From positions 147,379,229-147,443,228 of the forward strand of contig NC_061114.1 of the NCBI RefSeq assembly GCF_002878395.1: a DNA stretch of 64,000 nt, given 5' to 3'. A model generated the notes under the pieces. The model was not told the origin of the DNA. It worked only from the letters and a program-made list of their open reading frames with translations, and did no database searches. The stretch comes from Capsicum annuum (lineage: Eukaryota > Streptophyta > Magnoliopsida > Solanales > Solanaceae). Shown piece after piece: positions 1 through 10,846 of the stretch (position 1 is the first letter of the stretch; every line of letters starts with the position of its first letter). Made by a program: the position numbers and the translations under genes.

Positions 1-197
1 TTATCATGCATTCATGAGGTCAGCTTATCAGTCATGTATCAGATATGTATGTTCAGTTGGGCTATATTCAGTTTAAAATTCAATTTAGTCCTAAAATCAT
101 GTGCCAGTTGAGCATAATCAGTGTATGCATTATTTTATCTTTTCTCCCCTCTTAAGCAGTCATCATTCGAGGATGAATGTTCCCAAGGGAGAGATAT
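1..197 (+). mobile_element. 3' internal end of gypsy element G, with polypurine tract
   Basis: This is the last non-coding stretch of a Ty3/gypsy element whose body lies left of the window. It ends with the tail common to Solanaceae gypsy elements: a 'cattcgaggatgaatg' segment, then a purine run (AAGGGAGAGATA, about 185-196) immediately before the LTR start TGTAATACCCC. The purine run is the expected polypurine tract for plus-strand DNA priming. No coding sequence is recognisable here. Confidence 0.75.
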
Positions 198-540
198 TGT
201 AATACCCCAAAAAATCCAAACCAATATTAGAGCCATGTACTAAACTCATGCATAGTACATCATGGTTATTTTATATTTTTATTATTAAGTTAGATGTATA
301 TTAAGGCTTAAAATAACTCCCAGCTATCAGACGAATCAAAACATTCCTTACCGATTGAATTCTTGAGAAGGATATTGGTATAGTCAACTTCAAACGAGCA
401 TATCTCTCATTATACTTGGAATTTTTGAGCTCATGACCTATCAACAGATAGATAATTGAATTAGATTTCCAACTATACAAATTTTACCTAAATTCAGTAT
501 CAGAGAAAAGAGTTATTCCTATTTTACTCCAGCATGTCAG

Positions 541-945
541 ACTGGAAACAGTGTGATAACATTCGTGGTAGCTTACCACATTTGTGATGCCCTATCACGA
601 AGGTCGTCAGCCTTAGGCAGAAACCAGCTCTTAAGTGACGATTTTTATGGTATCTTACCACATTTGTGACATCCTATCAGGAAGGTCGTCAGCCCTAGGA
701 AGTATCCAGCTTCTGTGTGACGACATTTTTGACGGCTTACCACATTTTTGACGCCATGTCACAAATGTTGTCGCCTTATGCAGAATCCAGCTTCTGTGTG
801 ATGACCATTTTGACCGATTACCATATTTTTGATTCCATGTCACAAATGTCATCAGCCTTGGACAAAATCCAACTTCTGTGTGACGATATTTTTGACGGCT
901 TACCATATTTTTGACACCTTGTTACAAAAGTCGTCAGCTATTATT
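541..945 (+). repeat. 82-bp tandem array in the U3 of LTR G
   Basis: About five diverged copies. The phrase GTGACGA recurs at 635, 717, 798 (as GTGATGA) and 880, a spacing of 81-82 bp. Each unit carries TGACGAC near its start and GTCGTCA near its end, which are reverse complements, so the array is a series of dyads. It stops about 60 bp before a TTATAA box, the usual place for transcription enhancers in plant LTRs. Open frames on both strands here are repeat artefacts. Confidence 0.8.
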
Positions 946-2748
946 TTCAGCAACTGGGAATTTATTTCATAAGGGTATTTTGGCCTTTTTCCTTCACTTC
1001 CCATGACTTATAACCCTCGAGGAATGTATTCTCTTCCATTCTCTTTAGTTAAAACATCTCAAAAAGCTCTCTCATACACTTTCAAACACAAGATTAGGGT
1101 TTTCTCTTAAAATCATCTCCTCAGGAACAAAAGCATTCTTTCCCAAAGGGGTTAAACCCTAGTCAAGAAAAATTAAGGGCAAGCCTAAGGAATTCTTCAA
1201 GAACCTTCAAAAACATTAGATCTCTTTCAAGATTCAATCACTAAGGTATGCGTAGTGTTCATCCAAGGATCCAATCCGTTCATAGAGCTCAAGAACCATT
1301 TTTAAATATTATTTTGTAAACTTTTTGTGGTGATATGAGTATGTACATATTGACGATTGTTGTTTAAGTTTCAATATGATGTCTAAAGGTGTTTTCATGG
1401 AATATATATGTTTGTTAATTGAAAACCATAAACTTTAGGTGGTTTAATATAGTGCAAGTATGAAACCCACCTATGCCTTAAAGAATGAAAGCAAGGTGTT
1501 TGATAAAATTCTTAGGATGCTAGAAATTCATGTTTGTAAGGTTCTATGATGTCTAAATGACAAGTTCATGTTAGCTATATACTTCAATATGAATTCTATG
1601 CTTTTTATGTGTTGCTATTGTCGTGGTATAAAACATGCAAGCTAATGGAGATATACAATATGTACACAAAATATATCCATGCATTCCCTACAATGTTTAA
1701 GATGTTGAATAACTATATGAAATATGATATCCCCTACTTATGATATTATTAATTGTGGACTCAAATATTATGATCAAGTCATGTCGTGTGTGTCAGTTTC
1801 CTTCTATCGAGTCCTGGGGGTATTCGTACCCGAAAAACATAGTTGTATGCCTAGAGCCATGTCATGTTGTCACGATAATCTCAGTCAAGCTATAATCTAT
1901 AAAACTCAGTCAGTCATGTGAATCAGGAAACCTCAGAAATCTCATGATCTCAGTTAACTCTCATATAATAGTACTACTCCATCAGTCAAGGAAAGTCAGT
2001 TAATCTGTCTATGTACAGTCGGTTGAATCATGTTTAGTCTCTTCAGATGGGAGTAGAATTTAGCACCAAGTGAACCCAAGGAAGGAGACTCACTTACCAG
2101 TTTAAGGTGTGTTTCTTAGCAGTCATCCTTGTGTTTCAGAACTATGTAGCTAGCGTAGGTTGAGACATCTTAGACTGTCAGATTAGGGTTGATGAGGTGG
2201 CTTAACTTGTCAATTTAGGGTCCCACCGTTCTCACTTTGAGTACCTGCCAGATAAGGGTCACTCACAACTGACCTTACGAGTGGCGCGGTATTAACACCC
2301 CTCTAGTCGGGGCAGAGATTGGACCCCAGCTTAGCCATAATGGTATACATGGGGCATGTTGGTTAAACAACTACCTCCCATAGTTTCAGAATCAGTCTCA
2401 GTAAAAAAACTCAGATAGGTCTTCAGATTTCAGTATATCAGGACTGCCAGATACAGTCAGACTCAGTTACAGTACGGAACTCAGATAGTTCCATCAGATT
2501 TAGGATTGTCAGATACAGTCTCCCATGTTATCAGAATTTCAGTATCAGTCATGTTATCCATCACTAAACCATGTATTATCATACAGGACTAGCTAACATG
2601 CACCCATAATTTCAGTTACTATGTGCGAACGTCTGTACTCTTACATTCATATCAGTCAGACAGTTAGCATTGTTCATACATGTAAACCCTTTGCATTAGC
2701 CTACCTTACTCGTATACTCAGTACTCCAGCTGTACTGACGTATTTGCA

Positions 2749-2780
2749 CTATGGTGCTTTCTTTTCATGTTACACCATAG
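2749..2780 (+). other. Conserved LTR stem-loop, copy in G
   Basis: CTATGGTG (2749-2756) pairs perfectly with CACCATAG (2773-2780). The equivalent position in LTRs S, L and E carries a similar hairpin. It lies about 450 bp before the LTR end. Confidence 0.65.
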
Positions 2781-3224
2781 GTTCAGAAACATGAGCTCCA
2801 GACCAGCAGTAGCAATAACATTTCCAATCGTAGAGATTCAGTGAGCCTTCTTCATTCGAGGACAATATAATTTGATTTATTCATTATTATTTTAGCCAGT
2901 TATCAGTTTACAGAGTTAGTTGGAGATATGTTCCTTCAACTCCTTATTCGGACAGTACTTAGAGGCTTTCAGATTTAGTATTCAAAGTTATGTTCAGATT
3001 TGATTCAGTTTTCAGTTGTTTTGGGTATCTTTCACCCATATGGATATTATGTTTTGACAGATTCTTTATTCAGTTGAACCTTATGGCCTACATGTTCATG
3101 TTTTCCGCATTATTACGTTATATATGTAGTGTACAGGTACAGATATTAGTCATGGGTTAGCTTGTGGTCCCTCGGGGTCATGAGCATCGCGTAGCATTCT
3201 GATTCAAAAAATTGGGGCATTGCA

Positions 3225-3490
3225 GGTATTCTAGAAACTTTGTGGATCCTTGAAAAAGTATTGAAGTTTGATTCCATATTTTGTAAGAATAAATCTCCCA
3301 TTTATTAACTTTTCCTCTATATTCTCTTATAAATTCATGTGTAGATAATCTCTTATAACTAGGATTGTTGGAGCCATGGTGAATTTATTGTTTGAATGTT
3401 TATTATAAGTGGGATTCAAATAATAATGGGATTTAAGTTTATAATTTTGTTATTTTACTAATTTCTATTGGTTTCAAATAGTAGAACATG
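3225..3490 (+). repeat. 5' LTR of Athila-like element A, first fragment
   Basis: This stretch aligns base by base with 31640-31910, for example 'gtggatccttgaaa' and 'ggtgaatttattgtttga', allowing for scattered substitutions. It is therefore the left copy of A's LTR. It is cut on the left by LTR G and on the right by pararetrovirus DNA. The LTR resumes at 10043. Confidence 0.8.
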
Positions 3491-3494
3491 CCAG

Positions 3495-3550
3495 GAAATA
3501 AATATAAAAGAATTATGTTCATTATATAAATGTTCATTAGCATTTAAGCT
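3495..3550 (+). pseudogene. Caulimovirid RNase H scrap, + strand
   Basis: About 18 codons read ...KELCSLYKCSLAFK, closely resembling the KELCSLHKCLLAFE segment encoded on the opposite strand near 5500-5550. This is therefore a second, inverted copy of the same part of the viral RNase H. It shows that V derives from more than one viral genome or from an inverted duplication. It is too short for any function. Confidence 0.6.
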
Positions 3551-3639
3551 AGGTTTGGCATGTAGATATTTGTAAGAGTAGGTAGGTAGGTGAGGTATGT
3601 AATTTATAAATTTAATATACCAAAAATTTAAATTTATAA

Positions 3640-4010
3640 TAAGTGCGAATTATTCAGTAGCAATAACAGATAAAAATATAGATAAATCATTAGTATTATA
3701 TTGGAAAATAATAGGAATAGAACTAACCCCAGGATGTAAAATATTTACAGCAAGATGTAAGAATCTATACGTATTAATAACAAAACATAAAATAATGGGA
3801 AAAATAAAATTAATAAAATACAAATAGAAAGTCCTTTCGAACAATTTGTAAAAACAATTGATAAAAATGATTATAGTTACAAAGACATAGATATAGAAGA
3901 AGATTTAGAAATAATAAATGATAGAATAAGTACAACAAAAAGAATAGCTGATGAAAAACTAGAATCATCAAGCTCATAATAAAGAACAAGTTATGAAACA
4001 ACTTCAACAG
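3640..4010 (+). pseudogene. Movement-protein-like fragment of V
   Basis: The frame from about 3650 to 3825 encodes a segment with ...DKSLVLYWKIIG... and ...CKNLYVLITKHKI..., then an in-frame stop. A frame rich in Asp and Glu follows, up to about 4010. The position before protease-like sequence and the character of the text suggest the C-terminal part of a caulimovirid 30K-type movement protein, which would carry virus between cells through plasmodesmata. Assignment is by resemblance only. It could instead be another part of the polyprotein. Confidence 0.4.
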
Positions 4011-4014
4011 TTAA

Positions 4015-4375
4015 TTTAAATCAATTTTATATAACAGGAACAATAAATGAAAAAGAATATTTAATACTCTTAAACACATGACAAGAAGAAAATTATATAG
4101 CAAAATATCTAGTAAAAAGTGAAGAAATAAAATCTAATAGTAATATATACCCAAATCTACCAAGGAGTCTAATAAACATTAAAGATACGACAGAAAATGA
4201 AATAATAATAGGAGTCAGAAAAACAAAAATAAAATTTAAAATAAAGGAAGAAATGTCAAAATCAGACAAAATATTAGGAATAAAATGGCTAGAACAAGTA
4301 AAACCATACAATATAGAACATACACAATTATCTATAACATATAATAAAGAAAAATTATTAATAAAAAGGGCTTTG
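4015..4375 (+). pseudogene. Retropepsin-like fragment 1 of V, active site destroyed
   Basis: One frame reads ...GTINEKEYLILLNT, a stop at 4078-4080, then QEENYIAKYLV, and about 75 residues later ...ILGIKWLEQ.... A hydrophobic strand running into a small active-site turn, then a flap-like stretch and an 'ILG-x-x-x-L' strand, is the layout of a retroviral-type aspartic protease. Here the catalytic Asp position is Asn and the Gly codon is a stop. A second protease-like domain follows within 20 bp. Alternatively this is a divergent spacer domain that only mimics the fold. Confidence 0.5.
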
Positions 4376-4383
4376 ACATGATA

Positions 4384-4740
4384 TGAAAATATATGTACTT
4401 GTAAAAATAATAGTAGAAGGATATTATAATAGATATTATACACCTATGATAGATACAGAAGAAGAAGCAAACTTATGTAGATACAACTGTTTACCAGAAA
4501 GTAAATAGGATAAATTAAAAACACTAATAGTAGTCAAAGGATTTAATAATGAAGGAAGTTTAATTACATATAAAGCTAAAAATGTAAAAATATAGATATG
4601 GGATAAAATAATAACAGTAGAAGAAATCTATAATTATGAACTAACATCAAAAGATATGCTTTTAGGAATGCCATTTTTAGATAAATTATACCCACATATA
4701 ATAACTAAAATAGATTGGTGGTTGAAACCGGTGAGGCAAG
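4384..4740 (+). pseudogene. Retropepsin-like fragment 2 of V
   Basis: The frame starts ...IYVLVKIIVEGYY and continues with PMIDTEEEANLCRYNCLP, then ends with MLLGMPFLDKLYPHI. This is the aspartic protease region of a caulimovirid polyprotein, which would cut the viral polyprotein. The catalytic Asp and Thr are present, but the following Gly is Glu, and two internal stops interrupt the frame (near 4507 and 4594). Beyond 4740 the expected route into RT is lost and the sequence becomes unrecognisable. Confidence 0.7.
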
Positions 4741-5171
4741 AAAGCCGTGATAGGGGAGTAGCCAGAGTAGAGGCGTTGTTTAAGGAAAAAGTATCCAGAT
4801 TACCATGCTAATAGTGATCGAAGAACATGTTATTTAAGAATAATCTAGTATATAGTAATCTAAAATGATCATATTTTGTTATGTGTATGATTGAAGGGAA
4901 TATTTGAAAAAAGCATCATATGAAAAATGAATACTTATTTATCTGACGAAATGGTAGATAAATTTAAAATACTTATTTTGTATATACTTAGGAATATATA
5001 AATTGTAGATATAGGAATATTTTATAACTTGACTAAATTACATGATTGATAAACGTTACGGGTTTTATGGAGTGTCCCAACGTCTCCTTTTAGCTCTGGA
5101 ATTTTGATGTCTTTTGATCGACATAGCTATGCACACTGCTGATTTAACTGATTCATAGCTTTAGACTTCAG
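4741..5171. other. Unassigned AT-rich segment inside V
   Basis: No protein domain, promoter or repeat could be recognised. It joins the + strand protease block to the - strand RNase H block, so an inversion or deletion junction must lie here. A helix-rich tail of the - strand block reaches 5172. Confidence 0.5.
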
Positions 5172-6010
5172 TTAAACTTCATTAGTCTTTAGCTTTTCTA
5201 TTTCATTACCCATACTGCCCACTTTCATTGAAAGCGTAGTTAGGGTTTTGAGTATTTTTTCTAAAGCATCATCTTCTATTATATCGGTCTGTGTAGCTTT
5301 GTCTTGATATGTAATCTGCAATAACATTTTTTTAGTACTAATTACTTCAATTGTAAATGTAAAATTTAATATATTTAATACTAGTCTCCGAATCTCTTTC
5401 AATGTAACTGAATTTTGTATTTTCTTTGTTAACTACCAGCGTACTTGTGTATTATCTGTTCGTACAATAAACTTGTTATATACAATATATGGCTCAAATG
5501 CTAGTAAACATTTATGTAATGAACATAATTCTTTTCTATTTATTTCTCATTTTATTTCTGTTTCATTAAACGTACCTGAGTAGTATCTACAATGATGTTC
5601 TAATTTTTCTTCTTTATATCTATATTTAAGTACTCCTCCATAACTATATTCACTAGCATCTGCTTCTATTATATATATAAATTTTTTATTTTCGTCTGGG
5701 AATTGTAATTTTGGTAACTCTTTACAAAGTATTTTTATTTTCTGAACTTGTTTTTTATCTTCTTCATTGTAATTATATTCTATATCCTTTTTTTAATTAT
5801 TTCTGTAATGGCTTTAGGTTTTCTGCTAATTTTGGTATATATTCTCTTACTTGGTTTACTAATCCTATAAATCATTGTAATATCTTTTTTGTATCTAATT
5901 TTTCTTTTTAATTTATTATTTTTTGTACTATATGTTGTTGCATTTTTACTCCACTTTTATCTATTTGTATTCCTAAAAACTCTATATGCTCCACCTTTTG
6001 CATATCTACA
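5172..6010 (-). pseudogene. Caulimovirid RT thumb and RNase H of V
   Basis: Read on the minus strand, the order is an RT thumb/connection piece (...VEHIEFLGIQID near 5960-6000), a degenerate linker, then RNase H with EADASEYSYGGVLKY (5640-5670), KELCSLHKCLLAFEPY and IVRTDNTQV. The RNase H Asp and Glu residues that bind metal can be located. A C-terminal helix-rich segment of about 40 residues follows. Several stops and shifts make it a pseudogene. The domain would remove viral RNA from RNA-DNA hybrids during replication. Its orientation is opposite to the protease fragments at 4015-4740, which a linear insertion cannot explain. Confidence 0.8.
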
Positions 6011-6019
6011 GTCTATTAC

Positions 6020-6690
6020 ATGTTCTCATATCTACCTATAGGTAAAGTTCTCGTAAAAGAGTTAGAGAAAAACAAAGTTGGCTATACGAAGAAATTAATT
6101 ATAGAAACCAGCTTAGAAAAGAAAGAAAACAATTAAAAGAAAGATTAATTTGGATAGATAAAACCATGAAACAACTAGAACTAAAAGACAGTTTGGAATA
6201 TAATTTAGACATAGAATTATTCATAGAAGAAAAAGACAGGATAATTAACGAAATAGATAACCTAGAATTTAATATCAGATATAGTACAATTAGAATAAAT
6301 TATTATAAAAAAATTTGCAGTATTACAACTACTTTAGGATAAAATGATAATCTATGAATATTTAAAATATTGGAGACAAGATATGGAAGAAATAAGATTA
6401 ACAGAAATACTTATGAAAGAGAATTTAATTGAATATTTTAGAACAAAAGATATAGAATATTTAGAATACCTTCAAAATAATATACAAGAATTACAAAGAC
6501 TAAGAGAAAAAAACTAAAGAATATTACAGTGAAGCATTTAATCACCCCCCAACATATGAACATCAATAAAACTAAAATAAATAAATTAAAAATAAAAATA
6601 TTTAGAAAAGTTAAGAAACATTCACGCACAAATAAACATGATTGTCAAGAATTTATGAATTTAGCTATTCATAATCGTAAATAAATATAC
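6020..6690 (+). pseudogene. Helix-rich viral fragment of V, product unknown
   Basis: An open stretch from about 6085 to 6342 encodes a very charged, Lys- and Glu-rich segment with heptad-like spacing (...RNQLRKERKQLKERL...), suggesting a coiled coil. A second short charged frame ends near 6517. A Lys/Arg-rich piece with a Cys and His follows at 6560-6680. Base composition matches the rest of V. By position and charge it may derive from the coat or ORF1 region of a pararetrovirus, but no diagnostic motif is visible. Confidence 0.4.
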
Positions 6691-6970
6691 CTGTTCTGGT
6701 AGGTTTGATAATTCTGGGCTTTGTTTATCCATAGCTTTTCCTTAGAAATATATCTATTTTTTATTAAATATTCAAAATTTTTTTGTGTATAAGAGGGAAG
6801 GCTTTCTTTCAGCACGTGAAAGTCTTGCCTTTAACTTGCCAAAGGCTTACATATTTATAGCCTAAAAGAAAATACGTAAACTATCTGCTACTTTACACGT
6901 ATCCTAAAGTAATAATTTCCTTTTCCTATGACAAGAACTAATACTAAAAAGTCAAAAAACCACTAACTCA
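6665..6970 (-). promoter_or_regulatory. Pararetroviral promoter and leader-like segment of V
   Basis: On the minus strand a TATA box CTATAAATA (6852-6860) is followed about 120 bp downstream by an ATG (6730-6732) opening a short frame that starts MDKQSPELSNLPEQ and soon stops. An AATAAA-like run lies between. This matches the intergenic promoter, leader and first frame of caulimovirids. The frame is truncated after about 22 codons. Confidence 0.5.
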
Positions 6971-6979
6971 AAATGAAAT

Positions 6980-9900
6980 TGTAATGCCCCAAGATCCCAT
7001 CCCGAGACGTCAGACGGTGCTTATGAACTCGAAGGACCATAAGCTAACTCTTTAGTGATATCTGTACCTGTACACTGCATAATATCTGAAATAAATGCGG
7101 AAACTAGCCATAAGGTTCAACACATCTATGAATACTCATAATACAGAAAATTGAATACTAATACATCCGTCTGAAAAACTCTAAACTATCTGAACTGCGG
7201 AGTTGATAGGACAGGTCCCCAACTAACTCCATCAACTGAAAATAAACAAAGACTAGAGCAATAATAGTAAACTAAAATTCATTCTCGAAAGAAGAGGACT
7301 CACTAGTACTGCTGCTGACTGGGACTGAACTGCTGAGGATACTCTGGATCCTGTGCCTCTGAACCTATGGTGTCAAATAAAACACCATAGCGCAATTGCG
7401 TCAGTACAGGAATGTACCGAGTATGCAGACGAGGTAGGATAATGCAAGGACTCATGCATGCACAATATCTAAACTGAATAATCATGAAGATGCCGCATGA
7501 GAACACATACATGAATGCACAGACCATAAACACAATCACTGTAACTCTAGATACTGAAACTCAGATACCACTTTACTGTAGATTGAACTCACTACTGATA
7601 CTGAGATACTGAATCACTGAATTATCTGATACTGATAACTAAGAGTCTGGATGTACTTACATCAAGGATTGAATTCTGAGCTTACTACTTTCGACTGACA
7701 GAATTAGAGATCAACTTTTCTAACAGATTATTCCGAAAGCAATTATCAATGATAAGAAGTATGATCATGTCCAAATCTGACAACAATAATACTCAACAGA
7801 ATCTGAGATGAAGATCAAGCCTATCTGACGGGAGATCTCTAGATATGATAATAAGAATACTCAACATGGTCTGAGACTGAGATCAAGCCTCTTAGAAGGG
7901 AGATCTCTAGATATGATTATAAGAATCTGTATATGAGACCAAAACTATCTGACGGGATAGTCCATGAATTAATGAAACTATCTGAGTTCCTCATTGAGAT
8001 AGGTGACTGTACCACACAGTCTTGATTTCTGAAAATTGATACTGAAACTGCAACTGTGGGAAGTAGTTACTTAACTGACATGCACCAACCTACAACAGGT
8101 GGGGTTTAACCTATAACCCCAGCTGGAAGGGTGTCAATACCGTGGGTCGAGTAAAGACCTCTCTGGTCAAGCCTCTCTGACGGGATGATCCTCGTAGAAA
8201 GTGGACCTGAGGCAATATAATAGTCAAACCTCTTTAGCGGTGACAATTTCTACTGACGAGGACTCCTGCATCTTGCTCTGGCTACGCAGTTCTGGAGTTC
8301 ATAGATTGCTCCTAACGACTCGACCTTTCTGACGGGGAGCCATCATCCCTTCCCTTGCTCGGTGCTAGTTTCTACTTCCAATTAAAAGACTCTGAACTAA
8401 AATATTAAATGAACACAATTGAACTGAATCTGATACTAATCATGTTAATCAAAAGATCTGACTAAGTTACACTGAGATTACTTAGTTCCGTATCTGACAA
8501 AAAAGGTATCGAATCATGGTATCTGACTGACGATACAGAGCTTGAATAGATTACTCTCGCTTCTAAGATTAGAATTGAATCACTTGAATACTATTAGATC
8601 TGAGCTGATATAGGACTGAGGCTTGATTACTAGAGATACAAAGATTACAGAGATAACTGAGATTACTGAGCTTTCTTAAGTTCTGCACTTATCTGAGGAT
8701 ATAGAGTTCTATAGTTCACTGAGTTCCGAGAATCATGGCTTTACTGAAATTATCGAGAAACTGACACGAGCTTTAGACAACAACTCTATTGTCGGGTATA
8801 AATACCCCCAGGACTCGATAACATAAAAGTAAAGCATAATCATTCTTGACTAGTCATCACCACAATCATTCATTCGTCATCACAAGCATTCGTTCATCAT
8901 CACAAGCATTCATTTATCATCACAATCATTAAAGTATCTCATAGTCATTAAGACATCACCTCAAGCATTTAAGGATCATAAACATCTATTCATCATCACA
9001 ATCGTCAAGGGGTCACTTTAAGCATCTCTGAATCACAATCATATAATAATGTAAGGGAAACATGCTACTAGATCGTACTCCATTTAAAAATGTTTTACCT
9101 CAACTATTTCATACCTAAATCAGTCTTGACATGTGTTTAGATATCACATGGCTTGGGGAAACTTCATACTATCATGTCTTAACGTACTTGCTAACTACTT
9201 AGCATGTATTAAAAACTTAGCATATATCAAGAGAACATAATTGGGGAATTTACTACTATCACATCTCCACTTATTCACTAAGGTCTTTTAACAAACACTA
9301 GACATGCACGGGTTCACACTTATTTGGGGATTTCCTACTACCATGGAATAATTCATTCACCTGGGCATTTTATCAAACACTAGGCATGCATAAACTAACT
9401 CACAATTTGGGGTTTCATCTTCAACATGCTGCAATAGCCCTTATGCTTCACCTAAGCTCTTTATCAAACCTAGGGGGAACATTCTTTTCTTATTCAACCA
9501 TTTCTACACCCATTTGACATGAACACATCACATAAAAAGCAACATAAGAAGATTCATCACAAATATCACATGGATTCCCCCTACTAGGGTCAAGGCTCAT
9601 GAATCTTGTAAATAAACATGAATCAAAACTCAACAATACATGTAACATCAATTTCAACACATACAAATCATTAACAACTCATAAACATAAAAATCTTTGA
9701 GTTTTGAAAAGGGTTCTTGAGTTTCTTAGATGAAAGAGATGAATTCTAATGCTTGAGACTTTATCACAATCATATTAGAATTCGATATATACAAAGAGTT
9801 ATGATCGATTAAAGTTGACCAAAGTTTTGACGCTCACTAAAACTTGAACGATAAGAAAGCTTTCAACTTGTCCTTAAGTTAGGGGACCTTTGTGATCTTA

Positions 9901-10042
9901 ATTCATGCTCAAATAGATTCCCACATGATTCAAAGTATTTCATACTTGGGAAGATATTTTTGAAACGTTTATACTCGGATTTTTTGCTTTACCAAATACG
10001 CTCTAAGGCTTAGACTGGAAGAGGATTTTGTGGGGCATTACA
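6980..10042 (-). mobile_element. Solo LTR S, gypsy, minus strand
   Basis: A complete 3063-bp LTR with ends TGTAATGCCCC (left) and GGGGCATTACA (right). It is flanked by the perfect 5-bp duplication GAAAT at 6975-6979 and 10043-10047. With no internal region, this is the product of recombination between the two LTRs of one element. It is related to LTRs G, L and E: the minus strand carries the same TATCGAGTCCTG block with a GGGTATT hairpin (8790-8825) and the CTATGGTGT stem-loop (7365-7390). Removing it restores A's LTR in register with 32035. The small open frames inside carry no known domain. Confidence 0.92.
7365..7390 (-). other. Conserved LTR stem-loop, copy in S
   Basis: CTATGGTGT (7365-7373) and ACACCATAG (7382-7390) form a perfect 9-bp stem with an 8-base AT-rich loop, the strongest version of the hairpin also seen in G, L and E. 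Confidence 0.7.
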
Positions 10043-10478
10043 GAAATTGAATTCAAATGTAATTTTTCTTAAGTGTTAAAGAATTAAGGTATTAACCACC
10101 TAATTTAGGTTGAGAAACACTTAGGCGAGCATTAGGCATCAATATCTTATTATATACTAATGTCGTGAGAATCCTACTCAACAATCAGTATATAATTGTG
10201 ACATCAGCCATGGTAGATATAACCTTAGTTCAAATTTAACTCCAATTTATATTTGTATAATTAAAGTTGTTTTCTAAAAAAAATTGGCATATTGCTTACA
10301 AGTTGTCATTACAAGACTACCCAATTTATGTAAATCATCGAATATCAGTCATTTAAACCACATACATCTTAATTAACACCATATACCTTATAGGATATGA
10401 TACCAACCTCTGTTGGGTTATATATTTGACAACAACAACTTATGCTTTATTAAAGGGAGTTGTAGTTTAGGTGTATCA
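10043..10478 (+). repeat. 5' LTR of Athila-like element A, second fragment
   Basis: It aligns with 32025-32466 over its whole length, for example 'gaattcaaatgtaat', 'cgtgagaatcctact' and 'gttgggttatatattt'. It ends at GTGTATCA, directly before a primer-binding-site-like sequence. Divergence between the two LTRs is substantial, with many substitutions and small indels, so A is old. Confidence 0.8.
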
Positions 10479-10482
10479 AATT

Positions 10483-10500
10483 TTGGCATCATTGTTGGGA
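10483..10500 (+). promoter_or_regulatory. Primer-binding site of A, degenerate
   Basis: TTGGCATCATTGTTGGGA lies four bases after the LTR end. It resembles the TGGCGCCGTTGCCGGGGA site that follows Athila/Tat-type LTRs, with C-to-T changes that look like decay of methylated cytosines. Confidence 0.6.
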
Positions 10501-10846
10501 ATAAGATTGCCAATTAAGTTTATGTGCCTAATTTCACATTAAGTCCTATTTCCTAATTTAACTTTTATTTGTTTATTTTGTGTTTGCAGGATGTTAGTTA
10601 CACATGCCATGAAATCGTCATTCAGGTAAACCTTTACTAACTTTTTATTCTAAAATTCCTAAATCTTTGAGGAGAATATGAAAGTATAAAAAGAGGCACA
10701 GTAATTGGATTCACTTGCTACAACCCACCAACAAAACTTTGGTGCACCTAGTCGTGTTTAGAATTATGAGAATGAAGATTTGGGTGATCTTATGAATGAC
10801 CAATGAGTGGATAATATTGCTCCAGCCAATCAAAATCAATAAATAT
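10501..10846 (+). pseudogene. Leader and gag start of A
   Basis: A non-coding leader is followed, from about 10660, by a decayed frame containing ...YENEDLGDLMNDQ, which resembles the N-terminal end of Athila gag. It is interrupted at 10846 by element H and resumes at 20713, because AATAT is duplicated at both edges. No intact frame remains. Confidence 0.55.

Larger units (their letters stand above)
198..3224 (+). repeat. 3' LTR of gypsy element G, about 3.0 kb
   Basis: The LTR starts TGTAATACCCC after a polypurine tract and ends GGGGCATTGCA, so its ends form an 11-bp near-perfect inverted repeat. At 3225 the sequence switches to the LTR of element A, and GGTAT at 3225-3229 is the expected right copy of the target duplication; the left copy is outside the window. 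Inside are an 82-bp tandem array (541-945), a TTATAA box (1008-1013), a GGGTATT hairpin block near 1806-1830 and the CTATGGTG stem-loop at 2749-2780. The small open frames within it have no recognisable product. The 3-kb length is long but fits Tekay/Del-type elements. Confidence 0.85.
3491..6974. mobile_element. Rearranged endogenous pararetrovirus remnant V
   Basis: An AT-rich block of about 3.5 kb holds pieces of a caulimovirid genome in mixed order and orientation: an RNase H scrap (+), movement-protein-like and two retropepsin-like regions (+), RT thumb and RNase H (-), a helical segment (+), then a TATA-bearing leader with the start of a small open frame (-). The RNase H text resembles the solendovirus/tobacco vein clearing virus group. 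The block replaces roughly 120 bp of A's LTR, since flanking sequence matches 31910 on one side and 32035 on the other. Every frame carries stops, so it cannot encode a functional virus. Junctions are accurate to perhaps 20 bp. Confidence 0.8.

Noticed and set aside
541..945. CRISPR-like array of spaced repeats
   Set aside because: Units are contiguous 82-bp diverged tandem repeats in a plant LTR, without spacers of constant size or cas genes.
3491..6974. A complete, potentially active endogenous virus
   Set aside because: Pieces are in mixed orientation, most of RT is missing and all frames have stops.
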